33,769 nucleotides of DNA from Campylobacter showae CC57C (GTDB lineage Bacteria > Campylobacterota > Campylobacteria > Campylobacterales > Campylobacteraceae), in assembly GCF_000344295.2 (NCBI RefSeq), contig NZ_AOTD01000036.1, positions 1 through 33,769 of the forward strand, written 5' to 3'. Both the position numbers and the translations under genes were made by a program. The notes beneath the pieces were generated by a model. The model ran no database searches and was not told the origin of the DNA. It saw only the letters and a program-made list of their open reading frames with translations. Below are positions 24,906-32,818 of this stretch, piece after piece; the stretch's first letter is position 1, and each line of letters begins with the position of its first letter.

Positions 24906-26045
24906 ATGAACCAAAAAATCACCTCTCGTATCGCTCCGACACCAAGCGGCTTTTTGCACGCAGGCAATGTTTACAACTTCTTGCTAACATATCTTTTTAC
25001 TCGCGCGTTTGGCGGGATTTTGTACTTAAGGATCGACGACTACGACTTGCCGCGCTACCGCAGACAATACGTGGAAAATATCTTTCGCGTGCTTGAAATG
25101 CTTGGCGTTGATTTTGACGGCGGGCCTAGCGGAGTGGGGGAATTTGAAACCAAATTTAGCTCCAAATTTCGCCTCGACGCCTACAAAAACGCGCTAAAAA
25201 AGCTCGAGCAAAAAGGCGCTTGCTATGCATGTGAGTGCTCGCACTCGATGAAAAATTCGTTTAAAAACGGCATTTATACGCGTGTTTGCGCGGAGAAAAA
25301 TCTTAAATTTAAAAAAGACGAAACAGCCATGCGGCTACGCACTATTGACGGAGCGCAAATTAACATTCAGCAAAATTTGATAAATTTTGATGCTTTGGGG
25401 TGCAGCGTAGGCTTGGAGGCGAGCCTAGCAGGCGGCCTTTGGGGTAATGCGCAAAAAGTGCAAGACGGCACGGCAAACGGTTTAAAAAATTCGGCAAATT
25501 TGGTCGGCTCGGACAGAGGGAAACCCGGCGGCGAAAAATTTAACCTTAACGCCGTTGGAAATTCGGGCGAAAGTTTTTTAAATTTGGCAAATTTAGGCGT
25601 CTTAAATTTGACGGACGAAACAGCGTTTGAAACGGAAAAATTTGCACAAGCTCAAAGCGTAAATTTGGCGCAAATTTTAGGCGATTTCGTCGTTTGGAAA
25701 AAGGACGACATGCCTGCTTATAATCTCGCTAGCCTCGTGGATGATGAGATTCTGGGCGTAAATTTGCTCGTGCGAGGCGAGGATCTGCTCGCATGCTCGG
25801 CGGCGCAAAAGTACATGGCGCAGATGCTGGGCTACGATTTTGAAAATGCAAATTTTATCCATCACGGCCTACTAGCGCATGGCGGCAAAAAGCTATCCAA
25901 AAGCTCGAGCGCACCGGCGGTGAGCGTAGCGGACGGTGCCAAAATCCACTATAAATTTGCCGCCCTTAAGCTAGGGCTTGACGCGTCAAAATGCGACACT
26001 CTGTCAAATTTGCTTGAGATGTTTAAAGAGAAATTTGGCCGATAA
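24906..26045 (+). CDS. GluQ-RS-like glutamyl-tRNA synthetase paralogue with an internal insertion
   Basis: The product is the catalytic core of a class I glutamyl-tRNA synthetase without the anticodon-binding domain, as in GluQ-RS (YadB), which glutamylates queuosine on tRNA-Asp. The HIGH-like motif is HAGN in RIAPTPSGFLHAGN (residues 8-21), LRIDDYDLPR follows, the zinc-site residues are C109, C111, Y124 and C128, and the KMSKS-like motif is KLSKSS (329-334). GluQ-RS proteins are usually about 300 residues; this one has 379. The excess lies at about 160-255, a Leu/Asn/Gly/Ala-rich stretch with no resemblance to the family (SFLNLANLGVLNLTDE). The motifs either side are intact, so the enzyme may still work. 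There is no good ribosome site. Confidence 0.82.
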   Translation: MNQKITSRIAPTPSGFLHAGNVYNFLLTYLFTRAFGGILYLRIDDYDLPRYRRQYVENIFRVLEMLGVDFDGGPSGVGEFETKFSSKFRLDAYKNALKKLEQKGACYACECSHSMKNSFKNGIYTRVCAEKNLKFKKDETAMRLRTIDGAQINIQQNLINFDALGCSVGLEASLAGGLWGNAQKVQDGTANGLKNSANLVGSDRGKPGGEKFNLNAVGNSGESFLNLANLGVLNLTDETAFETEKFAQAQSVNLAQILGDFVVWKKDDMPAYNLASLVDDEILGVNLLVRGEDLLACSAAQKYMAQMLGYDFENANFIHHGLLAHGGKKLSKSSSAPAVSVADGAKIHYKFAALKLGLDASKCDTLSNLLEMFKEKFGR

Positions 26046-26459
26046 ATTTAAACGCGCTACTTGGATTGTTTAAAAAGCGCGGTAAATTTTTACCGGCTTA
26101 TCCAAATTTTATTTATGAGCGCTTGAGGTTCGATTAGTAGGTCAACGACGGCTCCGCAAATTTTTGGACGGGTTATAGTTGCAAAGTTTAAATTTAGACG
26201 CAAAAACTTATGTCCGTGAGCTTTTATCAAATTTACCGCTCAAATTTGGACTAAATTTGGAGCCGTAAATTTAAACCGAGTTATCTATATCGCCAACCTC
26301 AAATTTGCGTCCAAAACCTGCGTCAAATTTAAGCTCAAATTTGACGAAAAGCCCACTCTAGCAGCCTATTTACTGCACTTAGCTAAATTTAAATAAAACC
26401 GATTTATCCGCCTAAAAGCAAAGTTTTTGTAAAATCAAAAGCATTAAAAAGGACGAAAA
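26046..26459. other. 414-base non-coding gap dense in AAATTT
   Basis: I see more than a dozen AAATTT hexamers in many flanking contexts (CAAATTTG, TAAATTTA), in both halves of the gap, and no open frame with a ribosome site. The distal end carries a candidate promoter for dnaE. The sequence resembles the insertion inside the neighbouring GluQ-RS-like gene. Confidence 0.6.
26424..26435 (+). promoter_or_regulatory. Candidate promoter for dnaE
   Basis: TTTTTG at 26424-26429 is followed directly by TAAAAT at 26430-26435, 24 bases before the dnaE ATG. AAAAGGA serves as ribosome site. Confidence 0.45.
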
Positions 26460-29400
26460 ATGAGCGATTTTACAGATTTTACGCACCTACACTTGCACAC
26501 GGAGTATTCGCTACTTGACGGCGCGAACCGTATCAAAGAGCTAGCCAAAACGCTAAAAAGCCAAGGCGTCAAAGCCGCAGCCATCACCGATCACGGCAAT
26601 ATGTTTGGCGCTATAGACTTTTACAAAACGATGAAAAATGAAGGCATAAAGCCGCTCATCGGTATCGAAGCCTACATCCACAACGGCGAGGAACTAGGCG
26701 ACAAAAGCACCAAGCAGCGCTTTCACCTCTGCCTCATCGCCAAAAACGAAATCGGCTACAAAAACCTGATGTATCTTAGCTCCATGAGCTACATTGAGGG
26801 GTTTTATTATTACCCGCGCATCAACAAAAAGATATTAAAAGAGCACAGCGAGGGTATCATCTGCTCCTCGGCGTGCCTGCAAGGCGAGGTGAACTGGAAC
26901 CTCAACCAAAGCGAGAGAAATTTGCGTTTCGGCGCGGGCGGATACGAGGCGGCAAAGGAAGCCGCGCTGTGGTACAAAGAGGTCTTCGGCGATGATTTTT
27001 ACCTCGAGATCATGCGCCACGGTATCGGCGATCAGCGCAGGATCGACGATGAGATCTTGCGCCTAGCAAAAGAGCTAAACATCAAGGTCATCGCAACCAA
27101 CGACACGCACTACACGTTTAAGCAAAGGGCCGACGCGCACGAGGTTTTCATGTGTATCGCGATGAACAAACTGCTTGACGATCCAAACCGCCTGCGCCAC
27201 AGCGTGCATGAGTTTTATGTCAAGACGCCCGCGCAGATGAGCGAGCTTTTCGCCGATATCCCAGAAGCCGTTACAAACACGCAGGAAATCGTTGATAAAT
27301 GCGACCTCTCGATCAAGCTAGGCGACGCTACGCCGCCCAATTTTAAATTTACGCTCGAGTACGCCGCCGAGCGAAATTTGAGCCTGCCTGAGCCTGATAA
27401 GCGATATAGCATACCAAACGACAGCGTGCTGTTTGAGCACGAGTGCAGGCAGGGGCTCGAGGAGAGGCTGAAATTTGTCCCGGCAGAGCGCCACGAGGAG
27501 TACAAAGCACGTCTGCAGCGCGAGATAGATATCATAAACAAGATGAATTTCCCAGGCTACATGATGATCGTTTGGGACTTTATCAACGAAGCTAAAAAGC
27601 GCGGCGTGCCGGTGGGTCCGGGGCGCGGCTCGGCGGCGGGAAGTCTAGTAGCCTATAGCCTAAAGATCACCGACCTTGATCCGCTGCCGTATAACCTGCT
27701 TTTCGAGCGTTTTTTGAACCCCGAGCGCGTGAGTATGCCCGATATCGACGTGGACTTTTGTCAAAACCGCCGCGGCGAGATCATCGACTACGTTATAGAA
27801 AAATACGGCAAATTTAACGTCGCGCAGGTTATTACATTTGGTAAGCTGTTGGCAAAGGGCGTCATTCGCGACGTCGCGCGCGTATGCGATATGCCCTACG
27901 CCGAGGCGGACGCTATGGCAAAACTCATCCCAGACGAGCTAGGCATCACACTAGAACAAGCCTTTGAAAAAGAGCCAAAGATCGGCGAGCTGATAGCAAG
28001 CAACTCAAATGCAAACAGAATCTGGAAATTTGCCCTTGATCTGGAGGGCTTAAACAGGAACGCCGGTATGCACGCGGCGGGCGTGGTCATCTCAAACGAG
28101 GAGCTGTGGAACAAAACCCCGCTTTTCCGCCAGCCAAACGCCGAGGAGGATCACTTCGTCACGCAGTATAGCCTAAAGTATCTAGAGGACGTCGACCTCA
28201 TCAAATTTGACTTCCTGGGGCTAAAGACGCTAACCGTGATAGATAATGCGGTTAAACTCGTCAAAAAGAGATTTGGCAAAGAGATAATCTGGGAGCAGGT
28301 CAATAAGAACGACCCCAAAACCTACGAGACGATCAGTAGCGGCCAGACGCTGGGACTGTTTCAGATAGAAAGCGAAGGCATGCAAAAAGTCGGAGCCGAT
28401 ATGCGCCCCGACTGCTTCGAGGATATCATCGCTATGATCTCGCTTTATCGCCCGGGCCCGATGGATCTTATACCGGATTTCATCAAGCGCAAGCACGGCC
28501 TGGAGCCTATCACGTACATTTTCCCAGAGCTTCAGCCAATTTTAGAGCCCACCTACGGCGTCATCGTCTATCAAGAGCAAGTTATGCAGATCGTGCAGAC
28601 TATCGGCGGCTTTTCGCTAGGAGGCGCCGATCTCGTGCGCCGCGCGATGGGTAAAAAGATAAAAGAGGAGATGGATAGGCTAAAGGGTAAATTTATCGAG
28701 GGAGCCGAGGCACAGGGGCTAGACGGTAAAAAGGCCGACGAGCTGTTTGAGCTCATTTTGCATTTCGCTTCGTACGGATTTAACAAATCCCACGCCGCGG
28801 CCTACACCTATGTGACCTTCCAAACGGCCTATATGAAAACGTACTATCCGGCCGAATTTATGGCGGCTCTCATCACGAGTGAGGAGACCAATGCCGATAA
28901 GATTTCGCGCTACATCGACGAGTGTAAGCGCCTGGATATCGCTATTCTGCCACCGTCGGTCAATAAATCCGCCAAAGAATTCTCAGTCGTTAGCGAAGGG
29001 GGCAAGGATGCCATCATCTACGGCCTAGGCGCAATAAAGGGTGTCGGAGGCGCAGCGATAGAAAATATCCTAGAAGAGCAGGCCAAGGGCGAGTTTAAGG
29101 ATATCGACGACTTCGTCTCGCGCGTGGATAACTTTAAGGTAAATAAAAAAGTCTTTGAAAGCCTCATAAAATCGGGCTCGTTTGATAGTTTCGGCCTAAC
29201 GCGCAAGATGATGCTAAACAACCTAGATAACATCGTAGAGGCGTGCAAAAACGCTGCTACTATCAAGAAAAACGCGGCCGAGAGCCTCTTTGGCGATGAC
29301 GAGAGCATGGCAACGGTTAAAACTAGTCTCGTGCGCGACGACTCCGAGCTAGAGCTAAAAACTAAGCTCAAATTTGAGCTAGAAAGCGTAGGTATCTATC

Positions 29401-30443
29401 TCTCCGGCCACCCGCTAGACGAGTACCGCGAGCAAATCTCAAAGATAAACTACACGCTAAGCGATAAATTTGACGAGCTGCCGGAAAACGGCGAGATGCT
29501 GCTCGTGGGCAAGATCGAGGATCTCACGACTAGGATCAGCAAGAAAAACGGCAAAAAAATGGGCACGATCGAGATGCTGGATTTTCACGGTACGGTCGAG
29601 ATCGCGGTCTTTGACAGAGGCCTTGGTGCGGTCGAGTCGATGAGTGCGGATGAGCGCGATTTGCCGCATGCGTTTAAGGTTCGCTATTCCAAAGACGGGC
29701 AGTTCATGCGCATAAATTTGGATAAAATTTTGACACTAGACGAGGCTGCGAGTATGGACTTTTCGCATCCGCTCGAAAAATACAAAGAGCAAATCGAGCA
29801 GATAAAACACACGCCTAGCAAGGACTTTGGCAAGATAGATAAGACCAGCGAGATCCTAGTCGTCGGCAAGATCGCCGAGATCGCTAAAATCCCTAGTAAA
29901 AAAACCGGCAAAGAGTTTATGATGCTAAGCATCATGGATCTTTTTAGCACGTTTAAGGTTGCGGCGTTTGACTCCGAAAAAGGGCTTATCGAGAGCCTAA
30001 CCGACGAGCAAAAGGACGCTCCGCTAGCATTTAAGGTGCGTTACTCCCGCGACGATCAGGGCGCTCGCATAAATCTAATCGACGTCGTAAGCCTCGAGGA
30101 CGCGCGCGATATGAATTTCCAAAGCAGAAGCTTTAGGCAGCGTAAGGAAAGTAGCAGCAGTGGCAGCTATCAAAATGGCTCGGCCGCTAGCGAAAGCAGA
30201 AGCAAAAGAGAGCTCGAGGATCTGGTTTTGGAGCTAAATTTGGATGAAACGGGCAAAGATCTCATCACGCAAATTTACCGCGCCGCCATCGGCGAACACC
30301 GCGCTGCAGCCGATAAAAACAACAAGCGTCTGATCATCCGTATCAAAGATGCGCAAGAAGGCCGCGCGCTGGTTTATACGACGGAGTTTATCGTTGGAGA
30401 GGGGTTTGAGGAAAGAGCGCTGGGTTTAAAACAAGCCGTTTAA
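26460..30443 (+). CDS. dnaE: DNA polymerase III alpha subunit with duplicated OB-type domain
   Basis: DnaE is the replicative polymerase. The 1327-residue protein starts with the PHP domain (THLHLHTEYSLLDG, ITDHGNMFG) and has the palm motif PDIDVDFC with D428 and D430 as catalytic metal ligands and D584 in IKFDFLGLKTL as the third. GPGRGSAAGSLV and SYGFNKSHAAAYTYV are also conserved. The C-terminal part holds two consecutive related segments, residues 984-1102 and 1103-1220. Each begins HPL(D/E)(E/K)Y(R/K)EQI, contains VGKI and (L/A)AFKVRYS-like blocks, and ends near (S/R)MDF or DMNF. The family is normally about 1160-1200 residues, so the extra length equals one copy. Confidence 0.96.
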   Translation: MSDFTDFTHLHLHTEYSLLDGANRIKELAKTLKSQGVKAAAITDHGNMFGAIDFYKTMKNEGIKPLIGIEAYIHNGEELGDKSTKQRFHLCLIAKNEIGYKNLMYLSSMSYIEGFYYYPRINKKILKEHSEGIICSSACLQGEVNWNLNQSERNLRFGAGGYEAAKEAALWYKEVFGDDFYLEIMRHGIGDQRRIDDEILRLAKELNIKVIATNDTHYTFKQRADAHEVFMCIAMNKLLDDPNRLRHSVHEFYVKTPAQMSELFADIPEAVTNTQEIVDKCDLSIKLGDATPPNFKFTLEYAAERNLSLPEPDKRYSIPNDSVLFEHECRQGLEERLKFVPAERHEEYKARLQREIDIINKMNFPGYMMIVWDFINEAKKRGVPVGPGRGSAAGSLVAYSLKITDLDPLPYNLLFERFLNPERVSMPDIDVDFCQNRRGEIIDYVIEKYGKFNVAQVITFGKLLAKGVIRDVARVCDMPYAEADAMAKLIPDELGITLEQAFEKEPKIGELIASNSNANRIWKFALDLEGLNRNAGMHAAGVVISNEELWNKTPLFRQPNAEEDHFVTQYSLKYLEDVDLIKFDFLGLKTLTVIDNAVKLVKKRFGKEIIWEQVNKNDPKTYETISSGQTLGLFQIESEGMQKVGADMRPDCFEDIIAMISLYRPGPMDLIPDFIKRKHGLEPITYIFPELQPILEPTYGVIVYQEQVMQIVQTIGGFSLGGADLVRRAMGKKIKEEMDRLKGKFIEGAEAQGLDGKKADELFELILHFASYGFNKSHAAAYTYVTFQTAYMKTYYPAEFMAALITSEETNADKISRYIDECKRLDIAILPPSVNKSAKEFSVVSEGGKDAIIYGLGAIKGVGGAAIENILEEQAKGEFKDIDDFVSRVDNFKVNKKVFESLIKSGSFDSFGLTRKMMLNNLDNIVEACKNAATIKKNAAESLFGDDESMATVKTSLVRDDSELELKTKLKFELESVGIYLSGHPLDEYREQISKINYTLSDKFDELPENGEMLLVGKIEDLTTRISKKNGKKMGTIEMLDFHGTVEIAVFDRGLGAVESMSADERDLPHAFKVRYSKDGQFMRINLDKILTLDEAASMDFSHPLEKYKEQIEQIKHTPSKDFGKIDKTSEILVVGKIAEIAKIPSKKTGKEFMMLSIMDLFSTFKVAAFDSEKGLIESLTDEQKDAPLAFKVRYSRDDQGARINLIDVVSLEDARDMNFQSRSFRQRKESSSSGSYQNGSAASESRSKRELEDLVLELNLDETGKDLITQIYRAAIGEHRAAADKNNKRLIIRIKDAQEGRALVYTTEFIVGEGFEERALGLKQAV
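29409..30119 (+). repeat. Tandem domain duplication inside dnaE
   Basis: Copy 1 is 29409-29765 and copy 2 is 29766-30119. Shared anchors are HPLDEYREQI/HPLEKYKEQI, LLVGKIEDL/LVVGKIAEI, KKNGKKMGTIEMLD/KKTGKEFMMLSIMD, VEIAVFD/FKVAAFD and FKVRYSKDGQFMRINL/FKVRYSRDDQGARINL. The DNA copies have diverged clearly, so the duplication is old. Confidence 0.85.
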
Positions 30444-30457
30444 ATTTGACGGCTTGT
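30431..30457 (+). terminator. Terminator overlapping the dnaE stop
   Basis: ACAAGCCGT pairs over 9 bp with ACGGCTTGT around a nine-base loop that contains the stop codon; CTTTTG follows. Confidence 0.6.
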
Positions 30458-30534
30458 CTTTTGAATTTAAAGTTGAGAAATTTGCCTATCCAAAAAAAGC
30501 TAATGAAGCTTGAAAAAGCGGCGTAAATATACTA

Positions 30535-30623
30535 AAACCCATAGATAAAACCGCAGAAAAGAAAAATCTGGACGTAAAAGTCCAGCCGTTTTCTTATAAA
30601 TTTGGCTTCCAAAGCCATTTTTT
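30535..30623 (+). other. Structured non-coding stretch ending in a terminator-like hairpin
   Basis: CTGGAC (30568-30573) pairs with GTCCAG (30580-30585), and outside it AGAAAA (30555-30560) can pair with TTTTCT (30589-30594). Then TGGCTT (30603-30608) pairs with AAGCCA (30612-30617), followed by six Ts. Possible reasons are a small RNA, a leader with attenuator, or simply a second terminator after dnaE. A TATACT box at 30528-30533 has no convincing -35. Confidence 0.35.
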
Positions 30624-30635
30624 AATTTCAAATGA

Positions 30636-30641
30636 TACAAT
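30636..30641 (+). promoter_or_regulatory. Candidate -10 box for the ABC transporter operon
   Basis: TGATACAAT supplies TACAAT, 49 bases before the first gene. It is downstream of the T6 hairpin. Confidence 0.3.
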
Positions 30642-30690
30642 TCTGATTTCAATTATTAAATTATAGCTTTTAAATTTGACGGGAGCTCTC

Positions 30691-31302
30691 ATGAAAAAAC
30701 TGGTTTGGCTAAATCCTGTTGTAAAAAGTATCTACGACTTTGCGGCGCTTAAAAAGAGCTTGCAAGACAAAGGTTTTAGCGTAGTAGAGTGCGAAAAAGA
30801 CCACGTTAATAGCGTCAAAAACGCATACAAAAATAGCCTCGCGCAAAAGAAACTCATCTTTGATAGTCGCTGTCCTAGGGCTGCAAATTTCATCAGGGCA
30901 AATTTCAAAGAGCAGGCCGCTCTCATCTCAAATTTAAACCCTATTTTAATAGAAAGCGCCATGGAGCTTAGCTCAAGGCTAAAAGAGGACGAGTGGCTTT
31001 ACGTGACGACGCCCTGTGAGGACTTGTCCGAGCTTGGAAGGGAGCTAAATTTGGAGCGAACCACATTTTTAACCTGGAAAAGCTTCAAAGAGCAAAATGG
31101 GATAAATTTAGAGACAAAAAAGCTCGAAGCAAGCCCGGTACCGCCGGGATTTTTTTCAAATTTAGGGGTAAAAACTCTAAGCCTTGGCAACAAAGAAAAG
31201 ATACAAAACGCTCTTTCATATAAATTTAGCGAGCTTAAAAACTACCGGATCATAGAGCTTTTATACTGCGAAAACGGCTGTCACAACGGAGATGGGCTGT
31301 GA
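30691..31302 (+). CDS. Small protein with [FeFe]-hydrogenase-like cysteine motifs
   Basis: The 203-residue product (ATG at 30691, GGGAG upstream) resembles a stripped-down H-cluster domain. C61 in DSRCPRAANFI matches the ligand cysteine of the TSCCP motif, C109 in TTPCEDLSEL matches the PC of the second motif, and C193 and C197 in LLYCENGCHNGDGL match the CPGGC motif. These are the four cysteines that hold the [4Fe-4S] part of the H-cluster. The proton-relay cysteine before C61 is Arg60, and no ferredoxin-type domains are present, so hydrogenase activity is unlikely. A fifth cysteine, C34, lies near the N-terminus. The permease start overlaps its stop (GTGA). It may be an Fe-S sensor, carrier or enzyme linked to the imported compound; this is inference. 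Confidence 0.6.
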   Translation: MKKLVWLNPVVKSIYDFAALKKSLQDKGFSVVECEKDHVNSVKNAYKNSLAQKKLIFDSRCPRAANFIRANFKEQAALISNLNPILIESAMELSSRLKEDEWLYVTTPCEDLSELGRELNLERTTFLTWKSFKEQNGINLETKKLEASPVPPGFFSNLGVKTLSLGNKEKIQNALSYKFSELKNYRIIELLYCENGCHNGDGL

Positions 31303-32048
31303 AGGAAATCTTTAAAAAGAGCATTTTAGTTTTGGTGATCTTTGCCATCTGGCAGGTCGTCTGCGAGCTAGAGATTTTCACACCATATATCTTGCCAAGT
31401 CCAGCGACGACCTTTAAGACGATGTTAGCCATGATACAAAGCGGCGAGCTCGTCACGCACATGGTCATCAGCTTTAAGCGTATATTTGCAGGCTACGCGC
31501 TCTCCTTTGCCCTGGCACTTGTGCTTGGCGGTATTGCAGCGCTTTTGCCAAAGATCGGCGTTTATTACGAGTGGATACTGGAGTTTTTTAGAAACATCCC
31601 GCCGCTTAGCCTGATCGCCATTTTGGTGCTTTGGTTTGGCATAAACGAGACGCCAAAGATCATTATCATCATCCTAGCCTCGTTTTTTCCGATGTTTCTT
31701 AGTATCTCAAAGGGACTAACTAGCTGCGACGTTAAGCTCATTGAGGTCGGTAAAATTTTTGGCTTTAGCAAATTTGAGATTTTTTACAAGATCATTTTTA
31801 AAAGCGCGCTAAAAGATATCTTTGTCGGTATGCGAATAGGCTTTGGCTACGCTATGCGCGCGATCATCGGAGCGGAGATGATAGCGGCCTCAAGCGGGCT
31901 AGGCTACTTGATCCTTGATGCCGAGGAGCTTTCACGCGCGGATAGGATATTTGTAGGCATTTTTACTATCGGCGTTTGCGGCGTGCTCATAGATAGGATA
32001 TTTTTGCTCTTGATAGCGAAATTTAGCCTTTTGCGAGGTGAAAAATGA
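31299..32048 (+). CDS. NitT/TauT-family ABC transporter permease
   Basis: The 249-residue inner-membrane protein has about six hydrophobic segments and the permease EAA-type loop (VGKIFGFSKFEIFYKIIFKS) that docks on the ATPase. The PYILPSPATTF and FFRNIPPLSLIAILVLWFG blocks are typical of SsuC/TauC/nitrate-type permeases. The start is GTG, overlapping the upstream gene by four bases; the end overlaps the ATPase gene by ATGA. The substrate could be a sulfonate, nitrate, thiamine precursor or other small molecule; sequence does not decide. Confidence 0.9.
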   Translation: MKEIFKKSILVLVIFAIWQVVCELEIFTPYILPSPATTFKTMLAMIQSGELVTHMVISFKRIFAGYALSFALALVLGGIAALLPKIGVYYEWILEFFRNIPPLSLIAILVLWFGINETPKIIIIILASFFPMFLSISKGLTSCDVKLIEVGKIFGFSKFEIFYKIIFKSALKDIFVGMRIGFGYAMRAIIGAEMIAASSGLGYLILDAEELSRADRIFVGIFTIGVCGVLIDRIFLLLIAKFSLLRGEK

Positions 32049-32737
32049 TAGAAATTTCAAATTTATCCAAGCATTTTTTCATCCACGGCAAGCGCATTGA
32101 CGTCTTAAAAGAGCTAAATTTGAGTATAAAAAAAGATAAGATCACCGTCATACTCGGCAGGAGCGGCTGCGGCAAAACTACGCTTTTGCGCCTCATCGCC
32201 GGCCTTGAAAGCGTAAGCCTTGGCGAGATTGGTTTTAAGGAGCCTGCAAAGATCGGCTTTGTCTTTCAAGAAGCCCGCCTCATGCCATTTTTAAACGTCT
32301 ATGAAAATATCATTTTTGCGCTTAAAAAGCATGAGATCGAGCCAGCAAAGATAGATAGTCTGATCTTCATGATAGGACTTAGCGACTTTAAATTTGCCGC
32401 CGTTTCGCAACTCTCTGGGGGCATGAGCTCGCGCGTTTCGCTTGCGAGAGTGCTTGCATATGAGGCAAATTTGATCCTCATGGATGAGCCGTTTGCTGCG
32501 CTTGATACATTTACGAGAGCTAGCATGCAGGCTGAAATTTTAAAAATACAAGCCGGCAAAACTATCCTTTTTGTCACGCACAACATCGACGAGGCGCTAT
32601 TTTTGGCTGACGATATTATATTGCTTGAAAAAGGCGGTATAAAATCAAGCTACGATCTATCAAATTTAGTAAGACCGAGAGACTTGCTAAGTGGCGAGCT
32701 AATAGCCGTAAAGCGCAAAATTTTGAGTGAAATTTAG
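32045..32737 (+). CDS. NitT/TauT-family ABC transporter ATP-binding protein
   Basis: The 230-residue cytoplasmic ATPase has Walker A GRSGCGKTT (residues 38-46, K44), Q-loop VFQEARLMPF, signature LSGGMSSRVSLARVL, Walker B LILMDEPFAALD and switch histidine FVTHNIDEAL. The EARLMPF form is typical of the SsuB/TauB group. Translation is coupled to the permease. Confidence 0.93.
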   Translation: MIEISNLSKHFFIHGKRIDVLKELNLSIKKDKITVILGRSGCGKTTLLRLIAGLESVSLGEIGFKEPAKIGFVFQEARLMPFLNVYENIIFALKKHEIEPAKIDSLIFMIGLSDFKFAAVSQLSGGMSSRVSLARVLAYEANLILMDEPFAALDTFTRASMQAEILKIQAGKTILFVTHNIDEALFLADDIILLEKGGIKSSYDLSNLVRPRDLLSGELIAVKRKILSEI

Positions 32738-32783
32738 GATAAAGATAGATGATAATTAAAACCAAAATGAAGCAAAAAATTTA

Positions 32784-32789
32784 TATAAT
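32784..32789 (+). promoter_or_regulatory. Candidate internal promoter for the binding-protein gene
   Basis: A perfect TATAAT lies in the 81-base gap after the ATPase gene, 30 bases before the binding-protein ATG, with AAGGAG following. It would let the binding protein be made in excess over the membrane parts. Confidence 0.5.
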
Positions 32790-32818
32790 CCACAAAATTT
32801 AAATCACAAGGAGCAAAT

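Noticed and set aside
26046-26459. CRISPR-like or tandem repeat array
   Set aside because: The repeated unit is only AAATTT with irregular spacing and no conserved longer repeat or spacers.
30691-31302. Active [FeFe] hydrogenase
   Set aside because: Only about 200 residues, no proton-relay cysteine next to C61, and no ferredoxin domains or maturation genes nearby.
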